Source: Nonomuraea ceibae (GTDB taxonomy: Bacteria; Actinomycetota; Actinomycetes; Streptosporangiales; Streptosporangiaceae). Taken from it: a stretch of 64,000 nucleotides of DNA. The notes under the pieces are model-generated. The model saw nothing but the letters and a program-made list of their open reading frames with translations, searched no databases and had not been told where the DNA came from. Shown here one piece after another: positions 16,001-26,535 of the stretch (position 1 is its first letter; every line of letters starts with the position of its first letter). The DNA is taken from NCBI RefSeq assembly GCF_019396325.1, contig NZ_JAHKRO010000032.1:1-64000 (forward strand). Direction: 5' to 3'. The position numbers were made by a program, and so were the translations under genes.

Positions 16001-17028
16001 GACTCCAGCTCCACGGTGAGGTCGGCGGACAGCGCGCGGAGGAAGTCCGGCGCGTCGAAGACCTCACCGGCGGAGACGACGCCGGTCGCCCTGGTCCGTC
16101 CCGTGAGCAGGCGGTCGACCGCCTCGACCACGAGCGGCGCGGTGAAGGCGTAGATGTCGCGCCCTCGCGCCACGGCCCGCCGCTCGGCGCCGCCGGAGCG
16201 CACGACGACCTCCACGAGGAACGTCTGCTCCGACCGTCCCAGCTCGTCGGCCGGGGCCGGCGTCGGCGTGTCGGGCGCGACGACCTCCCTGGCCGCCTCG
16301 ACCGTCATGTACGTGCGCACCTCGGGGATGGACAGGTGGCTCGGCACGGTGACGATGTCGGCCATCGAGAACTCGCCCACGACCGGCCGGGGGCCCAGCG
16401 GCGCGGGGAAGGGCCACTCCAGGACCGGCGGCTCGTCGTGGCGGTACTCCAGCCGGCCGTTGGCGAAGCGGACCCGCTGCCCGTCCCGCCGCTGCCGGGA
16501 GACCACGCCCGCCGCCCGCGTCCCGGCGGTCGGGTGCCAGCCGCTCAGCCCGTACGCGATGTGCGCCTCGTCGGCCGACGTCCAGTCGCCCATCGCGGCC
16601 GTGGCCAGCAGGTCGCCCAGGCCGCCGTAGAAGGCCATCGCGGGGACGATCACCGCGCCCGCCGCCCGGGCCCGGTCGCCGAAGTGCGCGAACGTGTCGG
16701 CGTTGGCCTCGATCTCGGCCGCCACGTCCACGTACGGGATGCCCGCGCGCAGCGCCGCCTCGATCACGGGGGCCGCCGTCGTGGCGAACGGCCCGGCGGC
16801 GTTGACCACGGCCGCCGCCCCGGCCAGCGCGTGGTCGAGCGCGCCGGGGTCGTCGACCGACGCCGTGCGGAACTCCAGCCCCGTCTCGTGGGCCAGCTCC
16901 TTGAGCCTGGCCGAGTCGCGCCCGGTCAGCAGCGGGACGAACCCGCGCTCCCGCAACCGCGCCACGACGAAACGCCCGGTGTGTCCGTACGCGCCGAAAA
17001 CCGCCACCGTGTGCGCTGATGATTGCAT
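15997..17028 (-). CDS. Saccharopine dehydrogenase-like NAD(P)-binding protein
   Basis: A 343-residue protein with an N-terminal Rossmann domain: VAVFGAYGHTGRFVVARLRE at residues 9-28, then VVNAAGPFATTAAPVIEAAL near 90-110. This is the saccharopine dehydrogenase NADP-binding fold shared with trans-acting enoyl reductases. The rest (VDVAAEIEANADTF, MAFYGGLGDLLATAAMGDW) fits that family, so a reductase acting on an acyl or polyketide substrate is more likely than lysine metabolism. GGGGAG lies 5 nt before ATG 17028. It diverges from the GlxA regulator at 17129, a plausible controller. Confidence 0.78.
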   Translation of the reverse strand: MQSSAHTVAVFGAYGHTGRFVVARLRERGFVPLLTGRDSARLKELAHETGLEFRTASVDDPGALDHALAGAAAVVNAAGPFATTAAPVIEAALRAGIPYVDVAAEIEANADTFAHFGDRARAAGAVIVPAMAFYGGLGDLLATAAMGDWTSADEAHIAYGLSGWHPTAGTRAAGVVSRQRRDGQRVRFANGRLEYRHDEPPVLEWPFPAPLGPRPVVGEFSMADIVTVPSHLSIPEVRTYMTVEAAREVVAPDTPTPAPADELGRSEQTFLVEVVVRSGGAERRAVARGRDIYAFTAPLVVEAVDRLLTGRTRATGVVSAGEVFDAPDFLRALSADLTVELES

Positions 17029-17094
17029 GGGTGCTCCCCGAACTCGCGTCGATCTGTTGCGTTCATCCTTCCGATCACGGGCGGCTCGCACGAG

Positions 17095-17129
17095 TGTCCG
17101 GAACGCCATTACCCATACAATTCCGGACA
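17095..17129. promoter_or_regulatory. Inverted repeat and leaderless promoter at GlxA start
   Basis: TGTCCGGAA (17095-17103) and TTCCGGACA (17121-17129) are exact reverse complements 17 nt apart; the second overlaps the ATG. A -10 box TACAAT (17116-17121) ends 7 nt before the ATG. A dimeric regulator bound here would cover the promoter, so autoregulation is likely. Confidence 0.55.
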
Positions 17130-18094
17130 TGACCACCGTCGCGCTGGCCGTCACCGACGGCATGCTGCACTTCGAGCTGTCCCTCGCCTACGAGGTGTTC
17201 GGGTTCGCCCCGGCCGGCGTCGAGCCCTGGTACGACCTGGCCGTGTGCGGCCCGGCCCCGGTACGCGCCGGCCGGTTCCTGCTGGAGCCCGACCACGGCC
17301 TCGGCCACCTCCCGCGCGCCCACACCGTGATCGTCCCGGGCTGGGCCGACGTCGACGTGGACCCGCCCGCCGACCTGGTCGACGCGGTGCGCGCCGCGCA
17401 CGAGGCGGGCGCGCGCGTGGTCTCGCTGTGCACGGGCGTGTTCGTGCTGGCCGCCGCCGGGCTGCTCGACGGGCGGCGCGCCACCACCCACTGGGCGCAC
17501 ACCGAGGTCCTGGCGTCCCGCTACCCCGAGGTGACGGTGGACCCCGACGTCCTGTACGTGGACAACGGCAGCGTGCTGACCTCCGCCGGGAAGGCCGCCG
17601 CCATGGACCTGTGCCTGCACCTGGTACGCCTCGACCGGGGCTCCTCGGTGGCCAACGTGGTCGCCCGGCGGCTGGTCGTGCCGCCGCACCGGGACGGCGG
17701 CCAGGCCCAGTTCGTCACCACGCCGGTGCCGGAGCCGGGCAACCATCCGCTCACCGGCCTGTTCCCCTGGGTGATGGAACGGCTCGACCAGCCGCTGACC
17801 GTCGAGGACCTGGCCCGCCAGGCGCGGATGAGCTCGCGCACCCTGGGCCGCCACTTCAGGTCGGTCACCGGCACCACGCCGCTGCAGTGGCTGCTGACGC
17901 AGCGGATCCGGCGCGCCCAGGAGCTGCTGGAGACCACCGGCGAGAGCATGGACGCCATCGCGGCGGCCACCGGCATGGGCACCGCCACCACGCTGCGCCG
18001 CAACTTCAACCGCGCGGTGGGCGTGGCCCCGGACGCCTACCGCCGCACCTTCCGCTCACGCGCCGCCGATCAGCGCCTCCAGAACAGCAGGTGA
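17129..18094 (+). CDS. GlxA family AraC-type transcriptional regulator
   Basis: 321 residues: an N-terminal DJ-1/PfpI-like domain (VALAVTDGMLHFELSLAYEV, VIVPGWADVDV, SLCTGVFVLAAAGLLDGRRA) and a C-terminal AraC helix-turn-helix (LTVEDLARQARMSSRTLGRH, IAAATGMGTATTLRRNFNRA). The N-terminal domain keeps the elbow cysteine. It diverges from the saccharopine-dehydrogenase-like gene, with an inverted repeat in the gap. The start is set by a TACAAT box 7 nt upstream, so the mRNA is probably leaderless. The last 25 nt overlap the convergent RibD-like gene. Confidence 0.9.
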   Translation: MTTVALAVTDGMLHFELSLAYEVFGFAPAGVEPWYDLAVCGPAPVRAGRFLLEPDHGLGHLPRAHTVIVPGWADVDVDPPADLVDAVRAAHEAGARVVSLCTGVFVLAAAGLLDGRRATTHWAHTEVLASRYPEVTVDPDVLYVDNGSVLTSAGKAAAMDLCLHLVRLDRGSSVANVVARRLVVPPHRDGGQAQFVTTPVPEPGNHPLTGLFPWVMERLDQPLTVEDLARQARMSSRTLGRHFRSVTGTTPLQWLLTQRIRRAQELLETTGESMDAIAAATGMGTATTLRRNFNRAVGVAPDAYRRTFRSRAADQRLQNSR

Positions 18095-18714
18095 GTCATG
18101 CCGCTCGGGCTCGGCACCGTGTCGAGATGGAAGCGGTCGAGCAGCTCGGTGTGGCTCTCCCACAGCCGCTCGCCCCGCCCGAGCTCGACCGGCGCGACGG
18201 CGATGTGCAGCGTGTCGACCAGGTCGGCCGCCAGGAACTCGCGGATCGTGGCCACCCCGCCGCCCAGGCGCACGTCCCGGCCGCCGGCCGCCCGCCTGGC
18301 CCGCTCCAGCGCCTCGGCCGGGCTCGCGTCGAGGAAGTGGAACGTGGTGTCGGCCAGCGTGAACGACGGCCGTACGTGATGGGTGAGCACGAAGACCGGC
18401 GTGCGGAACGGCGGCCGGTCACCCCACCAGCCCTGCCAGTCGTGGTTCTCCCACGGGCCCCGCTGCGGGCCGAACTTGTTCCTGCCCATGATCTCCGCGC
18501 CCATGTTGTTGCCCCAGTCGCGGGTCAGGTAGTCGTCCAGGCCGCGCGTGCCGCCCGGGTCGGTCCGGTTCACCCAGCTCGCGGTGGCGCCCGCCCAGGA
18601 CCACATCGGGCCGGGATCGGCGTGGCCGAACGGCCGCTCCAGGCTCTGCCCCTCGCCGGCGCCGAACCCGTCCCTCGACACGGTGAAGCACTGCACCTTC
18701 AGCAACTGCGACAT
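18070..18714 (-). CDS. Dihydrofolate reductase family protein (RibD C-terminal-like)
   Basis: A 214-residue protein of the RibD C-terminal/DHFR-like reductase family. Typical segments are KVQCFTVSRDGFGAGEGQSL at the N-terminus, MGRNKFGPQRG near 75, VFVLTHHVRPSF near 105 and RDVRLGGGVATIREFLAADL near 145-165. Such proteins bind NADPH; most stand-alone members have no assigned substrate. GAGGAGGA precedes ATG 18714. The nearest gene on the same strand is the esterase 60 nt upstream, so co-transcription is possible. Confidence 0.85.
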   Translation of the reverse strand: MSQLLKVQCFTVSRDGFGAGEGQSLERPFGHADPGPMWSWAGATASWVNRTDPGGTRGLDDYLTRDWGNNMGAEIMGRNKFGPQRGPWENHDWQGWWGDRPPFRTPVFVLTHHVRPSFTLADTTFHFLDASPAEALERARRAAGGRDVRLGGGVATIREFLAADLVDTLHIAVAPVELGRGERLWESHTELLDRFHLDTVPSPSGMTHLLFWRR

Positions 18715-18774
18715 TCGTCCTCCTCTGACAGCTTCGTCTCGGAGGTGGTCGGAGCCGCCGGCGGATTCTTGCGC

Positions 18775-19737
18775 TCAGGCCAGCAGCCGCCGCAGCCAGC
18801 GCAGCCGGGCCGCCCTCGCCTCCTGTGACAGCACCGCCTGCGGCGCCATCAGGTCGAACCCGTGGAAGGCGCCCGGCCACACGTGCAGCTCCGCCTGTCC
18901 GCCCGCCTGCCAGAGCCGGGTGGCGTAGGCGACGTCCTCGTCGCGGAACGTCTCGGCCGAGCCGACGTCGACGAACGCGGGCGGCAGCCCGGACAGGTCG
19001 CCGGCCCGCGCCGGGGCCGCGTACGGGGACACGTCCGGCCCGCCGCGCGCGTCGCCGAGCAGGGCCGTCCAGCCGGTCTCGTTCGAGGTGCGGTCCCAGA
19101 TGCCCAGGCCCGCCATCTGCGCCGCCGACGGCGTGTCGTTGCGGTCGTCGAGCATCGGGCACATGAGCAACTGGCCGATCAGGGCCGGGCCGCCCCGGTC
19201 ACGGGCCATCAGGGCCAGCGCCGCCGCCAGTCCGCCGCCCGCGCTGGGCCCGCCCACGACGAGGCGCGCCGGGTCGGCGCCCAGCTCGGCGGCGTGCTCG
19301 GCGGTCCACACCAGGCCCGCGTAGCAGTCGTCCACCGGCACGGGATGCGGATGCTCGGGGGCGAGCCTGTACTCCACGGACACCACCACCAGGCCCAGCT
19401 CCAGCGCCCAGTCGAGCAGGTCGTCGAGCCCGGTGCGGGCGTCGCCGAACATCATGCCGCCGCCGTGCGTGTAGTAGATCGCCGGAAGCGGCGTGGCGGC
19501 ACCCGCCGGGCGGCACACCAGCAGCGGCACGTCGCCGTGCGGGCCGGGGGCCGTGTGCTCGCCGACGACGAGCGCGCCGCCCCGGGACAGCTCCTCGTCG
19601 GTCTGCGACGGGATGACCTCGCGGGCCGCCCGCAGGGCGTCGAGCGTGTCCAGGGTCATCGACGGCGACACGTACTCGGCCAGCACGGCCAGCGCCGCGC
19701 CCAGCTCCGGATCGAACGGCACCGGTGGTGAGCTCAA
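18775..19737 (-). CDS. Alpha/beta hydrolase, hormone-sensitive-lipase (HSL) family esterase
   Basis: A 320-residue cytoplasmic esterase of family IV. The oxyanion motif HGGGM is near residue 90, the nucleophile is in VVGGPSAGGGLAAAL near 160 (the usual GDSAGG reads GPSAGG here), the acid is in FVDVGSAETFRDED near 260, and the His is in WPGAFHGFDL near 290. Natural substrates of such enzymes are short acyl esters; nothing more specific can be said. A ribosome site GGAGGA precedes the start. The Asp-to-Pro change next to the nucleophile does not remove the catalytic Ser. Confidence 0.88.
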   Translation of the reverse strand: MSSPPVPFDPELGAALAVLAEYVSPSMTLDTLDALRAAREVIPSQTDEELSRGGALVVGEHTAPGPHGDVPLLVCRPAGAATPLPAIYYTHGGGMMFGDARTGLDDLLDWALELGLVVVSVEYRLAPEHPHPVPVDDCYAGLVWTAEHAAELGADPARLVVGGPSAGGGLAAALALMARDRGGPALIGQLLMCPMLDDRNDTPSAAQMAGLGIWDRTSNETGWTALLGDARGGPDVSPYAAPARAGDLSGLPPAFVDVGSAETFRDEDVAYATRLWQAGGQAELHVWPGAFHGFDLMAPQAVLSQEARAARLRWLRRLLA

Positions 19738-19912
19738 GGAAGTCCTCCGGACTCTCGGTGGCTTTCGGCTGTGGTGCCATCGTGCGCCCCGAACGGCCCG
19801 CGGGCGAGGGCCCCGGCGGTCGCGGCGAAAGCGCGTCGAAAGCGGGCGGGCGTAACGTCCCTGGTCAGGTAAGCCGAACGAAGCCCCCGCCGCCTAACGG
19901 AAAGGACCGCTC

Positions 19913-20302
19913 ATGACCAGGAAGAGCACCGTGATCGCGCTGTCCGCCGCCGCGACCCTCGCGCTGGCGCTGATGGCGCCCCCGGCCTCGGCCGGCGACA
20001 CCACCGTCTGGGGCTGCAAGCCGGGCAATGTGTGCCTGTACAACGGCAACCAGACCCCGGACTACCTCCACTACCAGACCGCCGGGAACGTTCCGGACGG
20101 CAAGTCGTTCTGGGTGATCGTCAACAACGGCCGTCAGCAGAACGGCGCCGACCACGTGTACTTCGAGTACCGGCACCAGGGCGGCTCGAAGTGGTATCCG
20201 AAGTGCCTGCACTTCTACCCCGGCAGCGGCTACAAGCTCGACCTGCGTGACGGGGCCGTGGGCGCGACGATCAGGAACATGTACTGGGGCGGCGAGTGCT
20301 GA
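19913..20302 (+). CDS. Secreted small protein, peptidase inhibitor I36-like
   Basis: 129 residues with a clear Sec signal peptide (MTRKSTVIALSAAATLALAL, cleavage near ASAGD at residue 27-28). The mature protein begins with a CKPGNVCLYN segment and is rich in Tyr, Trp and Gly, with four cysteines in total. The cysteine-framed start and size recall the Streptomyces peptidase inhibitor family I36 / SMI-like small proteins, but the match is loose. GGAAAGGA precedes the ATG. Its stop codon is part of a perfect 22-bp palindrome shared with the convergent gene. Confidence 0.65.
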   Translation: MTRKSTVIALSAAATLALALMAPPASAGDTTVWGCKPGNVCLYNGNQTPDYLHYQTAGNVPDGKSFWVIVNNGRQQNGADHVYFEYRHQGGSKWYPKCLHFYPGSGYKLDLRDGAVGATIRNMYWGGEC

Positions 20303-20321
20303 ACCGCCCCGGGGCGGTTCA
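20300..20321. terminator. 22-bp perfect palindrome containing both convergent stop codons
   Basis: An unbroken 22-bp palindrome made of TGAACCGCCCC and its reverse complement. The left TGA is the stop of the secreted protein and the right TCA is the stop of the convergent DinB-like gene. In RNA it can form a G/C-rich hairpin in both directions, so it is a probable bidirectional terminator. There is no T tract. Confidence 0.6.
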
Positions 20322-20975
20322 GCCGATGACGAAGGGCAGCCTGGCCGCCAGCTCGCCCAGGTCCGCCGCCTCCGCGCGGGTGGGCGCGCGCCGTCCGGTG
20401 CCGACCAGCAGCGCGTCGGCGTCGGAGAACGACGCGGGGAACGCGGCGCCGGCGATCCGCTCCAGCATCGCCCTGGACCGGGCCGCCCCTTCGGCGGGCG
20501 GCCCGGCCGCGCCGGGCAGGTGCGCGACCAGGTCGAGGTGGTGCAGCGTCCACTCCAGGACGTAGGCGGTGAGGTAGTCGCCCGCGGTGAGCACCACGTC
20601 ACGGGTGCTCACCCGCAGGCTCGGGTCGGCGAGGGCGGCGGCGCGCCCGGCGGCCGAGCCGACGTCGTCGAGGTGGAACTTGAGCAGCCGGGGCTCCTCG
20701 TATGCGGCGGCGAGCCGGACGATCAGCGCGTCGAGCGGGTCGTCACCGGTCGGCGGCGTCCGGCTGACCTCCCAGTAGGTCACCGCGTCGCGGGTCGGCT
20801 CCGCGTCGGCGGGGGTCACGAGCGTGATCAGGACGTCCTGGGCGTCGATGACCAGGTGGCACACCAGGTCACGCACCAGCCAGCCGGCGCAGCCGGACGG
20901 CCGCGCGAAATCGTCGTCGGTGAGCTCTGCGACCGCGGCGCGCAACGCCGCCCACGACCGGATGAAGGACTCCAC
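20319..20975 (-). CDS. DinB/maleylpyruvate isomerase-like mycothiol-dependent family protein
   Basis: 218 residues of the DinB-like four-helix family that includes mycothiol-dependent maleylpyruvate isomerase. The N-terminal motif PSGCAGWLVRDLVCHLVIDA, with the metal-binding His in the helix, and the second motif EWTLHHLDLVAHL near residue 145 are typical. It may act as a mycothiol S-transferase or isomerase. GTG 20975 lies 7 nt after a TAGCGT -10 box (20988-20983), giving a leaderless start that agrees with the domain boundary. It sits just downstream of the UvrA-like gene on the same strand (41 nt). Confidence 0.8.
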   Translation of the reverse strand: MESFIRSWAALRAAVAELTDDDFARPSGCAGWLVRDLVCHLVIDAQDVLITLVTPADAEPTRDAVTYWEVSRTPPTGDDPLDALIVRLAAAYEEPRLLKFHLDDVGSAAGRAAALADPSLRVSTRDVVLTAGDYLTAYVLEWTLHHLDLVAHLPGAAGPPAEGAARSRAMLERIAGAAFPASFSDADALLVGTGRRAPTRAEAADLGELAARLPFVIG

Positions 20976-21016
20976 GACGAGTACGCTAACCGACGCCGCC
21001 GCTGACGGGCCGGTCG

Positions 21017-23407
<2,391 letters not shown>

Positions 23408-23521
23408 GCTCTCTCCATCTGTTTCTGCTCAGGCTCGCTGAGGTCGCCTTCGCGCACTCGCCGGGGTGTGATCCGACCAGCTTCGAGGTTATTCGTCGGT
23501 CTCAGGTGCGTGGCGCGCCGG

Positions 23522-23932
23522 TCACCGCGCTTCGTTGATGCGGACCAGGTTGCCCGCCGGGTCACGGAAGGCGCAGTCGCGCACGCCCCACGGCTGGCTG
23601 GTCGGCTCCTGGACGACGTCGGCGCCGGCGGCCTGGACGCGCTTGAACGTCTCGTCGAGGTCGGGGGTGGCCAGCGTGATACCGGCGTAGACGCCCTTGT
23701 CCATGAGGCTGGCGATGGCGCGCTGCTCGTCCTCGCTGACGTTCGGGTCGGTGACGGGCGGCTCCAGCACGATGCACGTGCCGGGCCGGCCGGGCGGGCC
23801 GACGGTGATCCAGCGCATCCCCTCGGCGCCCACGTCGCCGCGCACCTCGAAGCCGAGGGCGTCGCGGTAGAAGGCCAGGGAGGCGTCCGGGTCGTCGTAC
23901 GGGAGGAAGCTTGCGTAAATGGTGATGTCCAT
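23522..23932 (-). CDS. VOC (glyoxalase/bleomycin resistance) family protein
   Basis: A 136-residue single-domain vicinal-oxygen-chelate protein: MDITIYASFLPYDDPDASLAFYRDALGF (given here by its ends), IVLEPPVTDP, YAGITLATPDLDETFKRVQA and VRDCAFRDPAGNLVRI. The last segment, with the Glu of the metal site, ends the fold. Functions range from dioxygenase to drug binding; none can be fixed here. ATG 23932 lies 7 nt after a TAGCGT box (23945-23940, minus strand), which supports this start and a leaderless mRNA. Confidence 0.82.
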   Translation of the reverse strand: MDITIYASFLPYDDPDASLAFYRDALGFEVRGDVGAEGMRWITVGPPGRPGTCIVLEPPVTDPNVSEDEQRAIASLMDKGVYAGITLATPDLDETFKRVQAAGADVVQEPTSQPWGVRDCAFRDPAGNLVRINEAR

Positions 23933-23990
23933 GCAGGTCACGCTAGGCCGGGGGAGGGGCGGGGCGCTTCTCCATTCCTGACCGATGCGC

Positions 23991-24584
23991 TCAGCACGCC
24001 CGCATCGCCGCGCGGGCCTGCTCGGCCGACAGGGGAGGGGCGGGCAGCGGCCGGGCGGCGGCGGCGCGCAGGCCGTCGAGCGAGAGCGCCAGGTGCCGCC
24101 GCCAGGCTCCCGGCGCGACGTCGTGCGTGGCCTTGACGGTCGCCGCGACGCCCCAGATCACGAAGGCCAGGTCGGTGAGCGTGACGTCGTCGCGCAGGTC
24201 ACCGGACCGCCGGGCGCGGTCGAGGATCTCTTCCATCAGCGCGGGGCCGCGGTCGCCGGCCGCCGCGGTCCGCGCGGCGAGGTCGTTGTAGCCGAGGTCG
24301 GCGGCCTGGAGCTCGCACACGCCGGTCAGGAACGCGGTGAACCCCTCCCAGGCGTCGCCGGCCGCGAGCGCCTGTTCGGCCAGTTCGCTCACCCGGGCGA
24401 CCCGGTCGGCGAACACGGCCTCCACCAGGGCGTCACGGGTGGGGAAGCGGTTGTAGAGCGTCCCGATGCTCACCCCGGCCGTGCGGGCGATCTCCTCGAG
24501 CGGCACGTCGAGCCCGCGGTCGGCGAACAGCCGCCGGGCCGCCTCCAGGAGGCGTTCGCGGTTGTGCACGGCGTCCTTGCGCAT
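23991..24584 (-). CDS. TetR/AcrR family transcriptional regulator
   Basis: A 197-residue TetR protein with helix-turn-helix at about residues 28-52 (VPLEEIARTAGVSIGTLYNR, then FPTRDALVEAVFADRV). ATG 24584 follows a TAAGCT box (24597-24592) by 7 nt, so a leaderless start is likely; a longer frame from 24614 would read through the operator. It diverges from an SDR-like gene. Two 17-bp tandem repeats with TTGAG-N6-CTCAA symmetry lie between them. Confidence 0.88.
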   Translation of the reverse strand: MRKDAVHNRERLLEAARRLFADRGLDVPLEEIARTAGVSIGTLYNRFPTRDALVEAVFADRVARVSELAEQALAAGDAWEGFTAFLTGVCELQAADLGYNDLAARTAAAGDRGPALMEEILDRARRSGDLRDDVTLTDLAFVIWGVAATVKATHDVAPGAWRRHLALSLDGLRAAAARPLPAPPLSAEQARAAMRAC

Positions 24585-24602
24585 GTCCGCAAGCTTAGCT
24601 AA

Positions 24603-24636
24603 CTTGAGGTCCATCTCAACTTGAGGAGGATCTCAA
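24603..24636. promoter_or_regulatory. Tandem 17-bp TetR operator repeats
   Basis: CTTGAGGTCCATCTCAA (24603-24619) and CTTGAGGAGGATCTCAA (24620-24636) are directly repeated with no gap. Each is palindromic as TTGAG-N6-CTCAA. The second contains the ribosome site GAGGAGGA of the SDR-like gene that starts at 24640. Confidence 0.65.
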
Positions 24637-24639
24637 CTT

Positions 24640-25437
24640 ATGTCCCGCACCATCGTGATCACCGGCGGCACGAGCGGCATCGGCCTCGCGCTCGCCCGCC
24701 ACCACGCCGGGCGCGGCGACCGCGTCGTGGCCGTGGGCAGCAGCGAGGAAGGCGGCCGCCGCCTGCGCCAGGAGGCGCCGGGAGCCCGGTTCGTCAGGTG
24801 CGATCTCAGCTCGGTGAGCCGGACCCGCGACCTGGTGGCACGGCTCGCCGCCGAACACCCCGTCATCGACGCCCTGGTGCTCGCCGCGTTCCGGTTCAAC
24901 CCGGCGCGCGTCGAGACGGAGGAGGGCTTCGAGCACACCTTCGCCCTGTACGTGATCAACCGCTGGCTGATGGCCGAAGGGCTGCGCGGCCCGCTGGAGC
25001 AGGCGCCGCGACCGGTGATCGTCAACCTGTGCGGCGCCGGGCAGGGCGGCCGCATCCACTGGGACGACCTCCAGCTCAGGAACGGCTACCGGGGCTTCAC
25101 CGCGACCATGCAGGGCGCCCGCGCGAGCGAGCTGCTGGGGGCGGCCTACGGGTCCGCCGGCATCCGGTACGTGCTCTACAACCCGGTGTTCGTCGCGACG
25201 AGCCTGCACACGCCCTTCCGGCAGCCGTTGCGCGCGCTCGTGCGGGCGGGGTCGGCCGTGTTCGCGCAGTCCGTGAGCAAGGCCGTGCCGCCGATCGCCG
25301 CGCTCGTCGAACAGCCGCCGGCGGCGCCGCTCACGGCCTGGAAGAAGGGCAGGCCCGTCGCCATCACCGTGGACCCGGCCGAGGCGCGGCGCTTCGAGCA
25401 GGCCGTCCGCGCCCTGGGCGGCCCCGTCAGAGCGTGA
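24640..25437 (+). CDS. SDR-like protein with degenerate active site
   Basis: 265 residues with a standard N-terminal cofactor motif (MSRTIVITGGTSGIGLALAR). The rest of the SDR machinery is changed. NNAG is replaced by LAAFRFN, the catalytic Ser region reads NLCGAGQGG, and no YxxxK motif is present where NGYRGFTATMQGARAS stands. It may bind NAD(P) without classical SDR catalysis, or use other residues. It diverges from a TetR gene and has the TetR tandem operator over its ribosome site. The last 11 nt overlap the convergent MarR gene. Confidence 0.78.
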   Translation: MSRTIVITGGTSGIGLALARHHAGRGDRVVAVGSSEEGGRRLRQEAPGARFVRCDLSSVSRTRDLVARLAAEHPVIDALVLAAFRFNPARVETEEGFEHTFALYVINRWLMAEGLRGPLEQAPRPVIVNLCGAGQGGRIHWDDLQLRNGYRGFTATMQGARASELLGAAYGSAGIRYVLYNPVFVATSLHTPFRQPLRALVRAGSAVFAQSVSKAVPPIAALVEQPPAAPLTAWKKGRPVAITVDPAEARRFEQAVRALGGPVRA

Positions 25438-25861
25438 CCTCCGCCTCCCGGACCAGCCGGTGGAGCGTGTGCAGGGCGCGCAGGAAGGTCTCGCGGTCGG
25501 CCTCGGGCAGGTGGGCAAGCAGGCGGTCCTCGGCCTCTTGGATCCGGGCGCGGATCGAGCCGCACAGCCGGTGGCCTTCGCCGGTGATCGCCAGGATGCG
25601 GGCGCGGCGGTCGCGCGGATCGGGCTCGCGGGTGATGAGCCCGGCGGCCTGGAGCCGGTCGAGGGTGCCGATGATGCGGGTCTTGTCGGCGCCGATCGCC
25701 TCGGCCAGCGCCGCCTGGGTGCGCACCGAGCCGTCGTGGAGCGCGCCGAGCACGGCGTAGCCCCACATGGTCACCCCGTGCTCCGCCAGTACGGGCCGTT
25801 CGGCGGCGATGAGCGCCTGCAGGAGCGGATGCAGCATCTCGGCCAGGTCGCGTCGGCTCAT
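25427..25861 (-). CDS. MarR family transcriptional regulator
   Basis: 144 residues with a MarR winged helix at about 48-98: TQAALAEAIGADKTRIIGTL, then LITREPDPRDRRARILAITG with the conserved DxR wing. It diverges from a two-gene operon (DinB-like and RidA-like), which is its probable target. The 55-nt gap holds an ATGATAAGCAT/ATCATAAGC direct repeat (25888-25914) that could be its binding site. Its stop overlaps the convergent SDR-like gene. Confidence 0.87.
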   Translation of the reverse strand: MSRRDLAEMLHPLLQALIAAERPVLAEHGVTMWGYAVLGALHDGSVRTQAALAEAIGADKTRIIGTLDRLQAAGLITREPDPRDRRARILAITGEGHRLCGSIRARIQEAEDRLLAHLPEADRETFLRALHTLHRLVREAEVTL

Positions 25862-25916
25862 GACACGCCCGCGAAAACCTTTTGACAGATGATAAGCATG
25901 CGCAGATCATAAGCCA

Positions 25917-26525
25917 ATGCCTACAAATGGGGAACCGATCGTCGCGCTCGACGCCCAGGCGGTCCAGGTCAGCGTGGAGCTGGCCGCCAGGGTGCGGCAG
26001 CCGGACCTGTCACGCCCGACGCCCTGCGCCGGATGGACGGTCCACGACCTGCTCGCGCACATGGCGGCCCAGCACCACGGGTTCGCCGCGGCGTCCAGGG
26101 GCGACGGCGGCCTGGCCCATTGGGAGACGCGCCCGCTCGGCGCCGACCCGGCGGCGGGCTACCGGGCCTCGGCCGAGCACGTGCTGGCGGCGTTCGCCGT
26201 CGACGGCGTGCCGGAGCGCGACTTCCCGCTGCCCGAGTTCGGCAGCGGGGCGGTCTTCCCCGGCAGGCAGGCGATCGGCTTCCACTTCATCGACTACGTC
26301 GTCCACTCCTGGGACCTGGCCAAGGCGCTGGGCGCCGGGGTCGAGTTCCCGCCCGGCCTGCTGGAGGCCGCGCTGGCCGTGGCCAAGGCCGTGCCCGACG
26401 GCGACACCCGCCGCGCGCCACGGGCGCCCTTCGCGCCGGCGCTCGCCTGGGAGGGCGGGACGAAGCTGGACGAGATCGTCGCACACCTGGGCCGCTCACC
26501 GAGCTGGCCCCGGCAACAACCATGA
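25917..26525 (+). CDS. TIGR03086-type DinB/maleylpyruvate-isomerase-like metal-binding protein
   Basis: 202 residues of the DinB-like mycothiol-dependent family. The motif TPCAGWTVHDLLAHMAAQHH at about residues 35-55 and FHFIDYVVHSWDLAKALGAG at about 122-140 hold the three metal-ligand histidines. Reactions in this family are thiol-dependent isomerisations or conjugations. It diverges from MarR and is followed after 10 nt by a RidA-like gene, which suggests joint handling of reactive small molecules. Confidence 0.82.
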   Translation: MPTNGEPIVALDAQAVQVSVELAARVRQPDLSRPTPCAGWTVHDLLAHMAAQHHGFAAASRGDGGLAHWETRPLGADPAAGYRASAEHVLAAFAVDGVPERDFPLPEFGSGAVFPGRQAIGFHFIDYVVHSWDLAKALGAGVEFPPGLLEAALAVAKAVPDGDTRRAPRAPFAPALAWEGGTKLDEIVAHLGRSPSWPRQQP

Positions 26526-26535
26526 GGAGCATGCC

